Source: an uncultured Gammaproteobacteria bacterium
GTDB lineage: Bacteria > Pseudomonadota > Gammaproteobacteria > Arenicellales > Poriferihabitantaceae
Length of the DNA stretch: 49,766 bases
Assembly: GCA_937992195.1 (NCBI GenBank)
Contig: CALKKV010000063.1
Coordinates: 1-49,766 of the forward strand
Reading direction: 5' to 3'
This document shows positions 7,211-16,663 of the stretch, one piece after another. Each line of letters begins with the position of its first letter. Within the stretch, counting starts at the first letter, position 1. Position numbers and translations under genes: made by a program. The notes under the pieces are model-generated. The model did not search any database. It was given only the letters and a program-made list of their open reading frames with translations, and had not been told where the DNA came from.

Positions 7211-9070
7211 TTGTCTGAAATGCTACCACTTACCGGCGAGATGATCGCGGTGATGGGTATTTTGCTTCTAGCAGTGTATCTTTTTGCATTTGAAGTCGTC
7301 AGGGTTGACGTTGCGGCGATATCGATCATGGTCCTTATAGGGCTAACAGCCTTGATCCCAGGATACGAAGGGCTGGTTCCTGCCGAGCAACTTTTTGATG
7401 GCTATTCCAGTAATGCGGTGATGTCTATTATCGCCGTGATGATTATTGGAGCCGGTCTGGATCGAACCGGAATGATGGGTAAGCTTGCCGGCATGATTCT
7501 TAAGGTAGGGGGGCGCACAGAAGGACGAATAATCCTGATCATTTCCAGTGTGGTAGGGATTATATCCAGCTTTATGCAGAACATTGGTGCAGCTGCATTG
7601 TTTCTGCCAGTAGTTAACCGTATCGCGCGTCGCGGGAATCTGGCTATTTCAAGACTACTTATGCCAATGGGATTCTGCGCAATATTGGGTGGCACTATTA
7701 CCATGATTGGTTCCAGCCCACTGATCCTGCTTAACGATTTGATCATCAATTCCAACAAGGTTTTACCGTCTGGAATTGAGCAAATGCAAACGTTCGGTTT
7801 GTTTGCGGTCACCCCAATTGGTCTCTCGCTACTCGCTACTGGCTTGATCTATTTTATCTTTGCGGGTCGATTTGTGCTTCCGGTGATTAAAGATAAGCCA
7901 GGTGAGTCAGGGAGTATGTTGCGGTATTTCCGTGAGGTATACGGGATCGAAGGGGATGTTTACGAATGCGTGGTTGATCGCGAGAGTCCCTTGGTAGGTA
8001 AGCTGCTTTCAGACGTAGATGCTGCCGGTCGTGCTGGATGGATTGTCGCCGTGCGCAACGGTCAGGATATGGTTGTCGCTCCCCGAGGTGACACCGAGTT
8101 CTGGGATGATAGCCAGCTAGCAATTATGGGAAGACGCGATTCGGTTATTCGCTTTGCTGAGGACTATGGGCTGCGGGTAAAACCCGAGATGGATGTATTT
8201 TCGGAAGTTCTTAGCGCCGCCAGCGCCGGGATTGCTGAAGTGGTAATTCCACCGGACTCAGCGGTTATTGGAAAAACTATTCGGGAAATCGAGATACGTA
8301 AAAAGCGCGGTGCCACTGTGCTTGCGGTTTTCCGTGCGGATGATGTTATTGATGTCGATTTACCTGAGCTGACATTGCAATCAGGTGATACGCTGGTATT
8401 GCACATTCGTTGGCACGACTTAGCAGCATTCGCGGATAATCGTCATGATTTTGTCGTGGTTACCGACTTTCCCAGGGAAGACGAACGCCCCGGTAAAATG
8501 CGTTGGGCAATTATTTGTTTTCTCTCTACGTTGGCGTTGGTTTTATTTTCTGACATGCGGTTGTCTATCGCGCTGATGACTGGTGCGCTCGGTATGATAT
8601 TAACTGGCGTGATCAAGATTGAAGAAGCGTATCGTGCTGTCGGATGGCAAAGTGTTTTTTTACTGGCGAGTCTTATTCCATTAGGTATTGCTGTCGATCA
8701 GTCTGGCACCGCCGCATGGGTAGCGCAACAGGTCTTGCTATTGCTGGATGGCGTGCCGATTTGGGTATTGCAGACGGTGATAGCGGTCTTGGCAACGATA
8801 TTTACGCTAGTTATGTCAAACGTTGGCGCGACTGTGTTACTCGTGCCGCTGGCGATAAACATCGCGATAGGCGCCGGTGCGAACCCTGCAGTTTTTGCAC
8901 TAACCGTTGCGCTTTCGACCTCGAATTCTTTTTTGATCCCAACCCATCAGGTAAACGCATTGATTATGGGACCGGGCGGTTATCGCGTGACTGATTTTAT
9001 GAAAGCAGGAGGAATTATGACGGTGGTATTTTTAATCGTCGAGATAAGTATGTTGAACCTGCTTTTCTAA
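7211..9070 (+). CDS. SLC13 (DASS/ArsB-like) permease with two RCK_C domains
   Basis: A 619-residue inner-membrane transporter. Two blocks of hydrophobic segments (about residues 10-220 and 430-619) flank a soluble region with two TrkA-C/RCK_C-like repeats (about 240-320 and 325-410; compare SPLVGKLL with SAVIGKTI), an arrangement seen in many bacterial anion:Na+ or anion:H+ symporters. The hairpin-like motifs FMQNIGAAALFLPV and VMSNVGATVLLVPL are internal repeats of the transport core. Substrate could be sulfate, dicarboxylate or another anion; this cannot be decided. TTG at 7211 is preferred over ATG at 7220 because GGAGA lies six bases before it. Confidence 0.88.
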   Translation: MSEMLPLTGEMIAVMGILLLAVYLFAFEVVRVDVAAISIMVLIGLTALIPGYEGLVPAEQLFDGYSSNAVMSIIAVMIIGAGLDRTGMMGKLAGMILKVGGRTEGRIILIISSVVGIISSFMQNIGAAALFLPVVNRIARRGNLAISRLLMPMGFCAILGGTITMIGSSPLILLNDLIINSNKVLPSGIEQMQTFGLFAVTPIGLSLLATGLIYFIFAGRFVLPVIKDKPGESGSMLRYFREVYGIEGDVYECVVDRESPLVGKLLSDVDAAGRAGWIVAVRNGQDMVVAPRGDTEFWDDSQLAIMGRRDSVIRFAEDYGLRVKPEMDVFSEVLSAASAGIAEVVIPPDSAVIGKTIREIEIRKKRGATVLAVFRADDVIDVDLPELTLQSGDTLVLHIRWHDLAAFADNRHDFVVVTDFPREDERPGKMRWAIICFLSTLALVLFSDMRLSIALMTGALGMILTGVIKIEEAYRAVGWQSVFLLASLIPLGIAVDQSGTAAWVAQQVLLLLDGVPIWVLQTVIAVLATIFTLVMSNVGATVLLVPLAINIAIGAGANPAVFALTVALSTSNSFLIPTHQVNALIMGPGGYRVTDFMKAGGIMTVVFLIVEISMLNLLF

Positions 9071-9093
9071 GAAATTCCAGGTACTGGTAATTG

Positions 9094-9477
9094 ATGTTTC
9101 TGGGTAAGCTGCTGCTATGGATAAATGGACTCGCTTTTTGTGCAACCGGTTTTATCGGGTTCTTTGGAAGTAGTAACTTCGCGGCCTTTATCGGATACGC
9201 ATTGCTATCAGGCGCAGCGCAAACTGAGTTTGTCGCCAATTATGGCGGACTCTATCTTTTTTATGGTTTCTATTTGTGCTGGTGTGGCACGGCTTTTGAG
9301 CGCAGCGTGCAAGGCATTGCTGTGCTTTGTTTTACCAGTCTAGGCTTTTTTACAGGGCGGATCTTTGGCTCGATAATAACGGCGGAAATTGACGCCACAC
9401 AGCTGGTCTTTGCAAGTTGGGAGCTGATCACTGCTCTGCTTGCTTTAGTGTTATTATTTAAACTTAAATCACATTAA
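9094..9477 (+). CDS. Small membrane protein, DUF4345-like
   Basis: A protein of about 127 residues with four predicted membrane helices. It has the glycine/tyrosine-rich segment EFVANYGGLYLFYGFY that resembles the DUF4345 family, whose function is unknown. ATG at 9094 is chosen over the TTG three bases upstream. It follows the permease gene by 23 bases and may be co-transcribed with it. It ends in an AT-rich gap before the convergent fumarase gene. Confidence 0.7.
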   Translation: MFLGKLLLWINGLAFCATGFIGFFGSSNFAAFIGYALLSGAAQTEFVANYGGLYLFYGFYLCWCGTAFERSVQGIAVLCFTSLGFFTGRIFGSIITAEIDATQLVFASWELITALLALVLLFKLKSH

Positions 9478-9561
9478 AAATAAAGTTTAAATTATTGATA
9501 TTAAAAAATTAATAGCAATATTGGATTTCAAATTTCGTTGAATTTTGTGACGTCTGATCTA

Positions 9562-11079
9562 CTAGCTAGGGGCAGCCACCAGTAGTTTCTTTCGCCATAT
9601 TTCTGGCCCCGTTTTATGCACGGATTCTCCTTTGCTATCTACGGCAACGGTAACCGGCATTTCTTTGACGTCAAATTCGTAGATCGCTTCCATCCCAAGA
9701 TCCTCAAATGCCACCACCTTTGCAGATTGAATCGCTTTCGAAACGAGGTATGCTGCGCCACCAACGGCAATGAGGTAGACCGATTTATGGCGCTTGATAC
9801 TGTCGATAGCGCCATCGCCGCGTTCCGCTTTACCAATCATTCCGAGTAATCCAGCTTGTTCCAACATCATATCGGTAAATTTATCCATACGTGTCGAGGT
9901 GGTTGGACCAGCGGGTCCCACTGCTTCATTGCCTACAGGATCTACCGGGCCAACGTAGTAGATAAACCGATTGTTAAAATCAACGCCATTTGGAAGGCTT
10001 TCGCCTTGGGACAGTATTTGTTGAATACGTTTATGCGCGGCATCTCGGCCGGTCAAAATTTTTCCTGATAGCAGAAGTGTTTGCCCCGGCTTCCATTTGG
10101 TAATGTCTTCAGGGCCTATATTGTTGACATCGACGTGCAGCGTATCATCACCAGGATCCCATGATATCTCCGGCCAATCGGACAGTTTGGGTTGTTCCAG
10201 CGCAACAGGCCCACTTCCGTCCAGGACAAGGTGCGCGTGTCTAGTGGCCGCACAATTGGGAATCATCGCTACAGGTAAGGACGCCGCATGGGTTGGAAAT
10301 TCATTAATTTTAATATCCAGCACGGTGGTCACCCCGCCCAGTCCTTGCGCGCCAATTCCCAAGTTATTTACTTTCTCAAACAACTCTAATCGAAGCTCCT
10401 CCGTGGCAGAGTTTGGCCCTCTGGCGATTAACTCTTGAATATTAATTGGATCCATTAGTCCTTCTTTTGCCATCACCATCGCTTTTTCAGCGCTTCCACC
10501 AAGGCCGATGCCGAGTACCCCTGGAGGGCACCAACCTGCGCCCATTTTTGGTACTGTGTCGAGGACCCAATTCACCACGCTGTCGCTTGGATTGAGAATC
10601 GTAAATTTACTCTTGTTCTCGGACCCGCCACCTTTAGCAGATACGGTGACGTCTACTTTATCTCCCTCAACCATTTCAACGTGAACTACAGCAGGAGTGT
10701 TATCTCCGGTATTGCCTCGTTTTCCGACTGGTGGCGAAACAATTGATGCCCGCAACGGATTGTCCGGATTGAGATAGGCTCGACGTACTCCTTCATTCAC
10801 CATTTCGTTCAGTGTCAGTCCGCTCTCCCAAGTAACCTGCATACCAATTTTTAAAAATACAACAACGATTCCCGTATCCTGACAAATTGGGCGTCGGCCC
10901 TCCGCTGACATTCTGGAATTAATCAAAATTTGTGCAATTGCATTGCGCGCAGAATCTGACTGCTCCCTCTCATAAGCACTGTGCATCGCATGCACAAAGT
11001 CCGCAGAGTGGTAGAAGGAAATGTACTGCAAGCTATCAGCAATACTCTGAATAAAATCTTCTTGTTTGATGAGTGTCAT
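9562..11079 (-). CDS. Class I fumarate hydratase (iron-sulfur fumarase)
   Basis: It interconverts fumarate and malate in the TCA cycle, using an oxygen-sensitive [4Fe-4S] cluster. Of 505 residues, three cysteines have the family spacing: C66 (ICQDTG), C184 (GWCPPG) and C276 (PNCAATRH), 118 and 92 residues apart, close to the spacing in E. coli FumA. The fused alpha and beta parts are both present, as in FumA/FumB, with the C-terminal part holding VGPAGPTTSTRMD. Tartrate dehydratases share the fold, but the fused single-chain form points to fumarase. It starts four bases from the stop of the DUF349 gene and is probably in its operon. Confidence 0.93.
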   Translation of the reverse strand: MTLIKQEDFIQSIADSLQYISFYHSADFVHAMHSAYEREQSDSARNAIAQILINSRMSAEGRRPICQDTGIVVVFLKIGMQVTWESGLTLNEMVNEGVRRAYLNPDNPLRASIVSPPVGKRGNTGDNTPAVVHVEMVEGDKVDVTVSAKGGGSENKSKFTILNPSDSVVNWVLDTVPKMGAGWCPPGVLGIGLGGSAEKAMVMAKEGLMDPINIQELIARGPNSATEELRLELFEKVNNLGIGAQGLGGVTTVLDIKINEFPTHAASLPVAMIPNCAATRHAHLVLDGSGPVALEQPKLSDWPEISWDPGDDTLHVDVNNIGPEDITKWKPGQTLLLSGKILTGRDAAHKRIQQILSQGESLPNGVDFNNRFIYYVGPVDPVGNEAVGPAGPTTSTRMDKFTDMMLEQAGLLGMIGKAERGDGAIDSIKRHKSVYLIAVGGAAYLVSKAIQSAKVVAFEDLGMEAIYEFDVKEMPVTVAVDSKGESVHKTGPEIWRKKLLVAAPS

Positions 11080-11083
11080 TTTG

Positions 11084-12961
11084 TTACACCGCAGATTGCA
11101 TTAACTTATAGCAGGATTGAAATCGATTTGTCGCTTCAGACTGGCGTTCTACTTTTATTGGTCCCAATGAATGAATCTCGTACACCAGCTGTTGATTATC
11201 TAAAATGGCATCGTCTCCACCTTTTCCAAGCGCAGCCGAAAGTCGGTTGATTTGTAGTGCCATACGCTGTTTGGAAAATTCATCTGGCGAGTCGATCCCC
11301 AGGTTTAATTCTAGTTGCAGGAGGTATTGATTTAGGATCTCAAAGTTACGTTCCGCAAGCTGCGCTATTTTCTCCGCCGGAGTTTCTGATTCGATCGCCT
11401 TTAAGGCCTGTTGAAATCGAGAATTCAGTTTTGTCATTACAACAGAGGGCAGTGCCTCCAAAGCATCCCATTTCTGTTTTACCTGTTCTAGATTAACAGA
11501 TTGAGCACCGATCAATTCTTTCTCTACCTCTAAACAGAGGTTTGCGAAGGCAAAAAGCCTCTCGTCAGCTTTATTTTGATTTTCTCTCTGCATCGAAGAC
11601 AGCAGAGACTTGAATTGATTGGATACATCTTTCCAACGTTTTTCACTTTGTTTTATCTTTGTCTTGGGAACGCGACCGAAATCAGACCATTGGGTGCGCC
11701 ATTTAGCGATTTGTTTTGATAACGAATCCGCATCTAGCGTATAAGTCTTTAACTCAGCTTCAATTTGATCGCACAACGCCATCCTTGCAGCAAAGTATTG
11801 CTCAAGTTCCTGGTCATGTGCTTTTTTCGATTCCCGAGATTTTTCATAAACTGCGTCACAAGCTTTAGTGAATTTATTCCATATTGCTTGTTCTTTTTTA
11901 CGCATTCCAGAAACGGACACAACCCATTGCTTTTTTATCGTTTGTAGCTCACTGATCGCCTTGCGACTGTCTTCCATCTCAACCAGCTTTAAAACACTTT
12001 CAATTATATCTTCGCGCTGCTTAAGGTTGCGTTTGCGTTCTCTATCTAGCGGACCGTCGAACCGCTGCGAGACAGCTTCAAAACGCTTTTGCAGAGGTTT
12101 TCTATCCCGAAATTCTGCAGGACCCAGCTTTCGCCATCTGCTGGATTGCTCGCGCATAAGTGTTTGTAGTTTTTTCCAGTCAGGGTTACGCCAATCGGTT
12201 TTTTCATACTCAGTTTCGAGTAGTTCACAAACCTGTTTGCGGTGACGACTGGATGCTTCGCGTTGTTTTCGTTGTTGTTCAAACAGTGCCTTACAGGGCT
12301 CGTATGCTTTAGTGCAGGCAGCGTCAAATTGTTTGTAAAGTGTTTTATTTCCGCCTTCGCCAGAGTTGTCCCACTGTTTCCATTCTTCTCTTGCCTGTTT
12401 AATAAACTGGGCGACTTTTTCTAGGCTCTTTTCCTTTTCGTGAATCTGCTGAATTTCCTGAATAATCTTTTCTCTAGCTTGTTCTGTCCCCCAATGGCGC
12501 CAGGAAGAGAGTTTCTTTATTTTTGGCTGCAGTGCTTCCAGGGTGCCAATCACTTTTTGTCGACGTTGACTGGAAAGTCCCCGTATTTTATTTAATCCAT
12601 TAATAATTTTCTTTTCTGCTACTTGTGCTTCTTGCAGTTCTTTATTCGCTATTGATTCCGAAAGCGCTTGGAGAAGGTTCTCTAGTTCTGCATAGCTCTC
12701 ATTCCGTTTTTCAACTTGTTTGTGCGTTCGCAATCTCAGTTTTTCAAATCCGGATTCCAAAGCCGAGACGTCGACATTGGTGTCGCCTTTTTGAGACTGC
12801 AACTCGTCCCAAGCCTTTCTTAATTGTTTAGCTTTGTGTTCATCAATCTCTTTCGGATTGGCCAGGACACCTTTCAAGTCAGCGAGCAGGCTTTTTGCTG
12901 CATATTCTGTGGTGATTGTCTGGGAAACTTCAGTTTCTTCTAATAACTCTTCAGGTTCCAT
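11084..12961 (-). CDS. DUF349 domain-containing coiled-coil protein
   Basis: A 625-residue, highly charged, mostly helical protein made of tandem DUF349 units. Each is marked by W-x-x-L/W patterns such as SSRWRKLGPAEFRDRKPLQKRF, EEWKQWDNSGE, IKKQW and KWRTQWSDFGRVPKTK. The family is common in Gammaproteobacteria and its function is not established. There is no signal peptide or membrane segment, so it should be cytoplasmic. Its stop lies four bases from the fumarase start, suggesting one transcript. It is divergent from the transglycosylase gene. Confidence 0.85.
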   Translation of the reverse strand: MEPEELLEETEVSQTITTEYAAKSLLADLKGVLANPKEIDEHKAKQLRKAWDELQSQKGDTNVDVSALESGFEKLRLRTHKQVEKRNESYAELENLLQALSESIANKELQEAQVAEKKIINGLNKIRGLSSQRRQKVIGTLEALQPKIKKLSSWRHWGTEQAREKIIQEIQQIHEKEKSLEKVAQFIKQAREEWKQWDNSGEGGNKTLYKQFDAACTKAYEPCKALFEQQRKQREASSRHRKQVCELLETEYEKTDWRNPDWKKLQTLMREQSSRWRKLGPAEFRDRKPLQKRFEAVSQRFDGPLDRERKRNLKQREDIIESVLKLVEMEDSRKAISELQTIKKQWVVSVSGMRKKEQAIWNKFTKACDAVYEKSRESKKAHDQELEQYFAARMALCDQIEAELKTYTLDADSLSKQIAKWRTQWSDFGRVPKTKIKQSEKRWKDVSNQFKSLLSSMQRENQNKADERLFAFANLCLEVEKELIGAQSVNLEQVKQKWDALEALPSVVMTKLNSRFQQALKAIESETPAEKIAQLAERNFEILNQYLLQLELNLGIDSPDEFSKQRMALQINRLSAALGKGGDDAILDNQQLVYEIHSLGPIKVERQSEATNRFQSCYKLMQSAV

Positions 12962-13381
12962 GCAAACTTAAGTGACTTTGTCGTAAAATTAATTGGCTAA
13001 GTGATCAAGGTTGAGAGAGGATAAATTGTTGCAAAACTGTCTCTAGATTCGCATCGCGGTTTCTTGCATTAGAAAGTACATTAACAATAGCTAGTATCTA
13101 AATATATTTGTTGATTGTGTTAAAAATTTTCTAGGGCGTGCAGTGAAATTAGATCATCGAGAACCTGAATTTAAAAGCTTTTGATCGATTTAGTGTGTGT
13201 ATAGTACCAAAATAACTTTGTGTGAGATTCGGATATTGAGGAACTCTGTAGTTGGTGGCGAAATCTTACGAAATTCTGGTTATTGTGCCTATTGATCTCT
13301 CTTCGAAAATGATTTTCAAACCCAATTATACCCGTCGTTAAGTTGCTTCTTACAAACAATTTGAAACTCCTGCTCAGGAAT
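12962..13381. other. AT-rich divergent intergenic region
   Basis: These 420 bases separate the divergent DUF349 and transglycosylase genes and should hold both promoters. I see no supported small gene. A perfect 10-base palindrome AAAAGCTTTT lies at 13173-13182. No complete -35/-10 pair with good spacing was found by eye. Confidence 0.4.
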
Positions 13382-15760
13382 ATGCTAAGCATCAAGCGCA
13401 GCGCCTGTATCCAGCTTACTCTGTCCGCTGTTGTTCCCATTACCTTTGCTTTAGGGGTTGGTACACCGACTAAGGCTTCCGCAGATCACCTGCTACCTAA
13501 GCACAATTTGCAGTGTAGCGATGATTTTCCATGTCCGCCCGAAATGCGAAGAAGAGTCGATTTTTGGATTCAGGTATTTAAGGGCTGGGATAAGGGAAAA
13601 GCGATTTTGCACGATCCAAACGCGCCGGAACGTGTTTATATGGTGATTGATACTGGGCAAGGCTGCAGTAGGGCGGTTTCAAAGCGAATTAAAGCAAATC
13701 AAAAGGTGATTCGTACCGCTTTGGATTCTCTTGCAACCAATCTCACGAAAAAGAGAAAGATCACCAACAAACGTGAACGTCATTTATTAACGCTGTTTCC
13801 AAATGCTAAGCCGAGCACTATCCGCAACGCTTCGAAGCGTATTCGGTGTCAGGGTGGTGTGAGAGATAGTTTTGTGGCGGGACTGAAACGTTTTAATCAA
13901 TATTCTGGAATGGTTGACAGGGTGTTAGCGCAGAATAACTTGCCTGAAGATATTCGATATTTACCTTTTGTTGAGTCCTCTTACAACCCGGATGCTTATT
14001 CAAAGGCAGGTGCAGCTGGATTGTGGCAAATTATGCCAGCAACCGCTCGTGGCCTTGGTCTTGAACTGAATGCCACAGTAGATGAAAGATTGGATCCTGA
14101 AGCGGCAACCAGAGCCGCGGCAAAGTATTTTCTTGATGCGACTCGGAGGCTCCGCAAGGTGTCGAAGGAAAAAGATCCAAATGTAAACTTGGAGGACATT
14201 AATCCATTTGTAATCACTTCATATAACTATGGAATAAATGGTATGCGTCGTGCAATTCGGCAGGTGAGTCCTGTGTATATGGAGGTGCTGAATAAATATA
14301 AGTCTCCGAGCTTTCAGGTGGCGGTTAAAAATTTCTATGCCAGTTTCCTGGCCGCTAGACATGTTGCGATCAATGCAGATCAATATTTCCAGACCGTAAC
14401 AGCGGCAAAACCTGTGAATAGCAAAACCGTAGTGTTACAGAATGCGACATCGATTCAGCGTGTTGAAAAAGTATTCGGTGTTTCCCAACAGGATCTTAAA
14501 CCCTTAAATCAATCGCTGACCCGCTACATCTGGAACGGCTGGAGATTAATTCCTGCGGGTTATCGACTGCAGTTGCCGCCGAACACGCCAGATATCAAGG
14601 AAAAGGCTGCAAAACTCACGGCACTGAAGCCAGAAGAAGCTGTGCCTAGTGGTGACAGATATACGGTTCGGCGCGGAGATACCGCTTGTGGTATCGCGAG
14701 GGCACTACGCGTTAACTGCAGTGCATTAATCAAGGCGAATGGCCTTGGAAAGCGCGCGGTGATTCGGGTTGGTCAAAATCTCGATATTCCGAGAAAAGAA
14801 GGTGCAGTTGCCCAATTGAACGATCAATCCGCGCGAAAACAAAGTGTTGAAGTGGTTACCGTAAGGCGCGGTGATACAGCCTGTGGTATTGCGGAAAAAG
14901 CAGGAGTGAGCTGTCGTGAACTAATTCGATTTAATCAGCTAGGGCGAAAAGCGGTGATTCGAGTAGGACAAAAACTCAACGTGCCGCTAGATGCCTATGT
15001 TGCTTCAAGCGTTCCCAATTTGAATGCAGACAATCAGTATATCGTTCGTAAGGGAGATGTTGCATGCGTCATAGCCGCAAAATTTTCTGTTAGCTGTAAG
15101 GAGTTGCGTTCTCTAAATAAGTTAAACAGACGGGCAACCATATTCCCCGGCCAAAAGCTCAAGATACCTGGTTTGGTTGCTCCTGCAACGACAGAAACTG
15201 CATCAGCGCTGGCTGTAGCGCCTGAAAATTCACCCGGAGATTCGGGCAGTGTTCTTAAGCGAGTTTTAGAGCCGGCACAACCCGGTGGTCAGTTAACCAA
15301 CTTACTCGATACGTTGCCGGATTTAAGTGTTCGTGTCGGAAGCCAAGGGGGCAGCCCTGTGTATTTTATCTATGTCGAGGTGGATGAAACTTTGGGCTAT
15401 TACGCCGACTGGCTAGGGGTAGGAAGTGCTTCGTCACTGCGAAAAAATAATCGAATAGTTTCAGACTCCCAAATCCAGCTGGGTAAGCGAATTCTTCTGC
15501 CAAAATTAACTAAAAATCAAGTTGCTCGGTTTGAACAGAAAAGGGTGGACTATCACCAAGTCTTAAGCGAGAACCTAAAAGAGAAATACCAGCTGGTCGG
15601 GGTTGAAGACTATAAAATTCAACCGGGAGATTCGCTGTGGACAATGTCGCGCGAAAAGGGATTCCCGCTTTGGCTTATATATAGACTCAATCCTGAGCTT
15701 CGCTTGTCAGGACTCTCTACCGGTAGTTTAATCAAGCTGCCCAAGCTCAGAGAAATATAG
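13382..15760 (+). CDS. MltD-like lytic transglycosylase with multiple LysM repeats
   Basis: A predicted periplasmic murein lytic transglycosylase that cleaves glycan strands with 1,6-anhydro product. ATG at 13382 is chosen because it gives a clean signal peptide (hydrophobic 9-28, cleavage after ASA near residue 34); the open frame extends back to a TTG at 13343. The SLT catalytic core lies around residues 160-330, with the likely catalytic Glu in FVESSYNPDAYS followed by AGLWQIMPATARGLGL. Three clear LysM repeats follow (about 425-470, 493-538, 553-598), and two more LysM-like units lie near 660-710 and 743-790. Each of the three clear LysM units has a C-x9-C pair. The region before the core has further cysteines (CSDDFPC). 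Total 792 residues, longer than typical MltD (about 450). Confidence 0.88.
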   Translation: MLSIKRSACIQLTLSAVVPITFALGVGTPTKASADHLLPKHNLQCSDDFPCPPEMRRRVDFWIQVFKGWDKGKAILHDPNAPERVYMVIDTGQGCSRAVSKRIKANQKVIRTALDSLATNLTKKRKITNKRERHLLTLFPNAKPSTIRNASKRIRCQGGVRDSFVAGLKRFNQYSGMVDRVLAQNNLPEDIRYLPFVESSYNPDAYSKAGAAGLWQIMPATARGLGLELNATVDERLDPEAATRAAAKYFLDATRRLRKVSKEKDPNVNLEDINPFVITSYNYGINGMRRAIRQVSPVYMEVLNKYKSPSFQVAVKNFYASFLAARHVAINADQYFQTVTAAKPVNSKTVVLQNATSIQRVEKVFGVSQQDLKPLNQSLTRYIWNGWRLIPAGYRLQLPPNTPDIKEKAAKLTALKPEEAVPSGDRYTVRRGDTACGIARALRVNCSALIKANGLGKRAVIRVGQNLDIPRKEGAVAQLNDQSARKQSVEVVTVRRGDTACGIAEKAGVSCRELIRFNQLGRKAVIRVGQKLNVPLDAYVASSVPNLNADNQYIVRKGDVACVIAAKFSVSCKELRSLNKLNRRATIFPGQKLKIPGLVAPATTETASALAVAPENSPGDSGSVLKRVLEPAQPGGQLTNLLDTLPDLSVRVGSQGGSPVYFIYVEVDETLGYYADWLGVGSASSLRKNNRIVSDSQIQLGKRILLPKLTKNQVARFEQKRVDYHQVLSENLKEKYQLVGVEDYKIQPGDSLWTMSREKGFPLWLIYRLNPELRLSGLSTGSLIKLPKLREI

Positions 15761-15787
15761 GTCAATAGGAGACCCTGGCTTTTCACC

Positions 15788-16624
15788 TTAGCCTTTCTGA
15801 TCCTGTAGATTAACGACAGGCATACTTAGATCTGCCGACCATTCTGACCATGACCCGGCAAACCCGCGGATATTCTTGTATCCCAGAGCCCTTAGCATCA
15901 TGTAGCTATGACAGGAACGCTGATGGGTTTGGCAGTGAGCGATGATCTCTTTTGATTGTGACAAGCCAAGTTGATCCAAAGTCCGCTGCAGCGCTTGCAG
16001 GGGTTTGAGTTGATTGTTTAAATTGGGGTCTCGAGTGTTCAGCCAATTCATCGAGATAGCGTTGGGAATATGACCCTTTCGCTCGGAAGCGGACTTTATT
16101 CCGGCGTATTCTTCTTCCGAGCGCGCGTCAAGAATCTGAATCTCGGGATTGGCGAGAGATTCCAGGACATATTCTTTGGTTGCCAATACTTGAGATTGCG
16201 GCGTTGGTGTCCAGTTTCCGGTTCGGCGCGGAGATATTGCGCTTGTGAGCGTGAATCCTGCGGCCCGCCATGCAAGCAGACCACCGTCCAAAAAGCTGAC
16301 ATGTTGATGTCCCATGGCTTCGAGCACCCAGAACAGGCGCGCTGCGGCAGTGCCCGCTTCATCGTCACAACAAACTACATGAGTGTCTTCGTTTAGCCCG
16401 ATACCTGCGAATAATTGTTGCAAATGATCGGGGCTCGGCAGGTGTCCCGCTGTTGGTGCGATGCCAAAATTCAAGCTTGCATGGGTCAAATGTGTTGCAC
16501 CTTCGATATGTCCTTCGACATATTTCTCTTCGGTGCCGACATACACCACTTGAACGCTTTGATCATTTAAATGAGCAGACAATGTTTCCGGAGAGAGAAG
16601 TATCGGTAATTTACTCGTTGTCAT
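15788..16624 (-). CDS. rhdA: Rhodanese-type thiosulfate sulfurtransferase (RhdA-like)
   Basis: A two-domain sulfurtransferase of 278 residues that moves sulfane sulfur from thiosulfate to an acceptor. The C-terminal domain carries the catalytic Cys231 in the loop CQTHQRS followed by LGYKNIRGFAGSWSEW, close to the CQTHHRS type of Azotobacter/Pseudomonas RhdA and unlike the CGSGVTA loop of 3-mercaptopyruvate sulfurtransferases. The inactive N-terminal rhodanese domain spans about residues 8-125. It converges with the transglycosylase gene (27-base gap) and is divergent from truD. Confidence 0.9.
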   Translation of the reverse strand: MTTSKLPILLSPETLSAHLNDQSVQVVYVGTEEKYVEGHIEGATHLTHASLNFGIAPTAGHLPSPDHLQQLFAGIGLNEDTHVVCCDDEAGTAAARLFWVLEAMGHQHVSFLDGGLLAWRAAGFTLTSAISPRRTGNWTPTPQSQVLATKEYVLESLANPEIQILDARSEEEYAGIKSASERKGHIPNAISMNWLNTRDPNLNNQLKPLQALQRTLDQLGLSQSKEIIAHCQTHQRSCHSYMMLRALGYKNIRGFAGSWSEWSADLSMPVVNLQDQKG

Positions 16625-16663
16625 CAGTTAGAATTCGCGATTTGGGTTTTGTGAATATGATAC

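Noticed and set aside
7402..7812. 136-codon minus-strand frame inside the SLC13 permease gene
   Set aside because: Antisense to hydrophobic coding sequence; composition rich in Ile/Pro as expected from reverse reading.
9478..9561. AT-rich gap between the DUF4345 and fumarase genes as a terminator
   Set aside because: It is AT-rich, but I could not find a stable GC-containing stem, so no terminator is called.
12046..12327. Minus-strand frame of 93 codons inside the DUF349 gene
   Set aside because: Alternative frame of the same strand with no independent start site or motif.
13171..13440. Open frame of 89 codons across the promoter region of the transglycosylase gene
   Set aside because: It overlaps the signal peptide region of a well-supported gene on the other strand, has no ribosome site or family features, and its composition is that of AT-rich spacer.
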